A stretch of 64,000 nucleotides of DNA from positions 1 through 64,000 of the forward strand of contig CAZHHX010000002.1 of assembly GCA_964532465.1 (NCBI GenBank). The letters run 5' to 3'. The notes beneath the pieces are model-generated. The model did not search any database, was not told the DNA's origin, and worked only from the letters and a program-made list of their open reading frames with translations. Positions 62,354 to 64,000 of this stretch are shown here, one piece after another; position 1 is the stretch's first letter, and each line of letters starts with the position of its first letter. A program made the position numbers and the translations under genes. Source of the DNA: JAPLKB01 sp964532465. GTDB lineage: Bacteria > Desulfobacterota > Syntrophorhabdia > Syntrophorhabdales > Syntrophorhabdaceae.

Positions 62354-63586
62354 CTATGTTCTCTTCCTTATTTCAGAAGAAAGAATTATTGCCTCTGAGA
62401 CCTCTTTCATGGTCTTTCTTATGTCCATACTTTTTTTGTGTATCTTTTTGTAAGCCTCATCTTCTGAGATAACCAGTTCCTTCATAAGAATGCCTTTTGC
62501 CTTTTCCACAATCTTCCTGGTTTCAAGAGCATCTCTGGCAGCAAAAATCTCCTGATTGAGATGGGTATTTTCTATTGCCACAGCAGCCTGGTTGGCAACT
62601 GCCTGAAGGATACCTGTTTCCTCTTTATTAAAGGCATGTTCTTTGTTGGTATAGCTGTTTATTACACCTATTACCCTCTCTTTAATCATCATGGGTACGG
62701 AAAGAAGCGAAGCAATTCCTTCTCTCTCTGCCATCTCAGGATACATAAACCCCGGGTCTTTTGTAACATCAAGGACTGTAATGGGCTTTTTCTTCAGCAC
62801 TACCTTGCCGCTAATGGATTGGCCCACCTTTAAATTCGGCTTGTTTTTATAATCATCGCTCAGACTTTGAGTTGCAGAAATAACAAGCTCTTCTTTCTTT
62901 TCGTCCAGAAGCATGATGGAGCATATCTTTGAATTCATCACTTTTGCAGTCATGGTAACAATCAGTTGCAATATCTCTTTGAGATAATAATCGGAAACTA
63001 TTGTCTGGGATACTTCTGATAAAAGATCCAATTGTCGCGCCTTCTTAACAACCTCGTCATAGATGATCGCATTTTCGATAGCGCTTCCCAGGTACCGGGA
63101 GACAGTGAAAAGGAGGTCTATCTGTGGCTGCGGGTGCGCGTATTCCTCCTTATTGCGAAGATTCATTACACCGACAACCTCATCTTTTGAGAGAATAGGT
63201 ATTGAGAGAAAAGATTCATATTTATCTTCCTCAAGTATGGTAAAAGCCTTGAATCTCCTGTCTTCATAGGCTTTGTCCGGTATGGCAACGGGTCTTTTCT
63301 CCTTTGCAGCCCATCCTGTTACGCCTTCACCCATCCTTAGTTTTATCTCGCCGAGATTCTTGTCTTCAGGATGACTGGAGGCGCTGAGAATAAGTTCGTC
63401 GTTTTTTCTGTCGTAGAGATAGATCAGGCATGAATCAGCAGTTGTAAGGTTCATAACCATCTCAACTACCCGTTTCAATAATTCTTTCAGTTCAAGGTTG
63501 CCGCTTATATCTTTTGCCACCTCATGCAGAATCATCAGTTCCTGTTCTTTCTGCTTCAATATTTCATGAATGTTGATATTCTCCAT
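62354..63586 (-). CDS. GAF-GAF-ANTAR regulator (antiterminator type)
   Basis: I use the ATG at 63586, which has AGGAG upstream, giving 410 residues. Two GAF sensor domains follow (LTTADSCLIYLYDRKNDELILSAS near residue 47 and a second from MNSKICSIMLLDEKKEELVISAT near 218; the latter half has SLLSVPMMIKERVIGVINSYTNK). It ends in an ANTAR RNA-binding domain (IVEKAKGILMKELVISEDEAYKKI near 365). ANTAR proteins bind paired hexaloop hairpins in mRNA leaders and prevent termination. It lies 21 bases after the NrpR-type gene. Confidence 0.88.
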   Translation of the reverse strand: MENINIHEILKQKEQELMILHEVAKDISGNLELKELLKRVVEMVMNLTTADSCLIYLYDRKNDELILSASSHPEDKNLGEIKLRMGEGVTGWAAKEKRPVAIPDKAYEDRRFKAFTILEEDKYESFLSIPILSKDEVVGVMNLRNKEEYAHPQPQIDLLFTVSRYLGSAIENAIIYDEVVKKARQLDLLSEVSQTIVSDYYLKEILQLIVTMTAKVMNSKICSIMLLDEKKEELVISATQSLSDDYKNKPNLKVGQSISGKVVLKKKPITVLDVTKDPGFMYPEMAEREGIASLLSVPMMIKERVIGVINSYTNKEHAFNKEETGILQAVANQAAVAIENTHLNQEIFAARDALETRKIVEKAKGILMKELVISEDEAYKKIHKKSMDIRKTMKEVSEAIILSSEIRKRT

Positions 63587-63607
63587 TTTCTTCTCCTGAG
63601 AGCGCAT

Positions 63608-64000
63608 TTATAAGTAAGCCCTGATTCTGTTTTCCATTTCTTCATACCGGAAAAGTCTGTTGAAGTCTATGAGTCCTGCCAGCGCGCGTGAATATGTACG
63701 AACACCCGTTTCTTCAAGGATTGATGCCGGGTTAAGCCCTCCGATAACTATAGCGCCGACTCTTCCTTCGCTTACGGGAATGTCAAGCAGGCTCTGCCCG
63801 GGCATACCGATTCTGACAAGCCCTCCGAGGCCGATCCGCTTCATTCTTACATCGATACGCTCCACAGCATCTCTGCTGTCGGCCGGGAATTCCCGAAAAC
63901 TTGCCCCTATTTTACCGCTGCCTGTTTTTATGGCGCTCAAATAATCGGTCATCCCGCTTCTAATAAAAACCTCAAGAGGATCTATGCTTGTTCCGTCATA
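63608..64000 (-). CDS. NrpR-type regulator, C-terminal part (window edge)
   Basis: The frame stays open across the right edge: 63953-64000 read as YDGTSIDPLEVFIRSG joining MTDYLSAIK at 63952, so the ATG there is internal and the gene is cut. The visible 130 residues match the end of the DUF128/NrpR regulatory domain (GLVRIGMPGQSLLDIPVSEGRVGAIVIGGLNP). NrpR represses nitrogen genes in response to 2-oxoglutarate. It probably shares a transcript with the GAF-ANTAR gene downstream. Confidence 0.75.
   Translation of the reverse strand, partial: YDGTSIDPLEVFIRSGMTDYLSAIKTGSGKIGASFREFPADSRDAVERIDVRMKRIGLGGLVRIGMPGQSLLDIPVSEGRVGAIVIGGLNPASILEETGVRTYSRALAGLIDFNRLFRYEEMENRIRAYL

Overview
The window looks like a chromosomal piece of a strictly anaerobic, probably syntrophic or sulfate-reducer-related bacterium of the Desulfobacterota (former Deltaproteobacteria) type, GC in the mid-40s. 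This rests on gene content: a complete HdrCBA-FlxDCBA electron-bifurcation cluster, two pairs of 2-hydroxyacyl-CoA dehydratase/benzoyl-CoA reductase-type subunits with one ATP-dependent activase, a CooC-like nickel ATPase, outer-membrane and periplasmic proteins (Gram-negative), and an NrpR-type regulator. The species cannot be named from the sequence alone. No rRNA, tRNA, transposase or CRISPR array was seen.

Layout. 0.4-5.8 kb is an accessory region: a membrane acyltransferase bracketed by a diverged direct repeat, an AAA ATPase/DUF3226 TOPRIM-like pair that resembles an OLD/PARIS-type defence cassette, a three-unit intergenic repeat, a pentapeptide-repeat protein, a 15-unit 7-bp repeat and a secreted Cys-tailed protein. 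6-13.6 kb is housekeeping: a serine hydrolase, then DUF1015-trmN6-polyprenyl synthase, ended by terminators facing carB. 14.0-20.8 kb is one tight operon hdrC-hdrB-hdrA-flxD-flxC-flxB-flxA, expected to couple NAD(H) to ferredoxin and a disulfide carrier.

21.0-34.7 kb is the most unusual part: thirteen features all on the minus strand. In transcription order: a BadF/HgdC-type activase; dehydratase-like pairs A1/B1 and A2/B2; a stand-alone protein resembling the middle domain of acetyl-CoA synthase; a small secreted protein that seems frameshifted; an outer-membrane barrel; a truncated lipocalin-type protein; a CooC-like ATPase with a CXC motif; an exported linalool dehydratase/isomerase-like protein; a full-length lipocalin/CrtC-like secreted protein; and a BASS-like transporter. 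No CODH or full ACS is present. The mix suggests an undescribed pathway in which an exported hydratase/isomerase acts on an unsaturated, perhaps terpenoid, substrate and low-potential FeS enzymes act in the cytoplasm. The function is inference.

35-46 kb holds envelope proteins, a dicarboxylate-type symporter, a GSCFA protein, a heparinase II/III-like protein, a B12-binding radical SAM protein, and DUF3142/TPR-like proteins. 46-60 kb holds an M48 protease with a DUF2339 membrane protein, a methyltransferase, a HAD phosphatase, a K+ channel with RCK domains on both sides of its pore, a rhodanese, two glycosyltransferases, a transporter-HEAT-cNMP fusion and an AlkD-like protein. 60.5-64 kb holds a small Cys-rich secreted protein, a membrane protein, a sigma-70 family factor, a GAF-GAF-ANTAR regulator and the C-terminal part of an NrpR-type regulator cut by the window edge. 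Between the ANTAR gene and the sigma-factor gene lie two hairpins with AxxGxx hexaloops followed by an intrinsic terminator, which fits the dual-hexaloop target of ANTAR proteins. Several long palindromic intergenic elements are also present.
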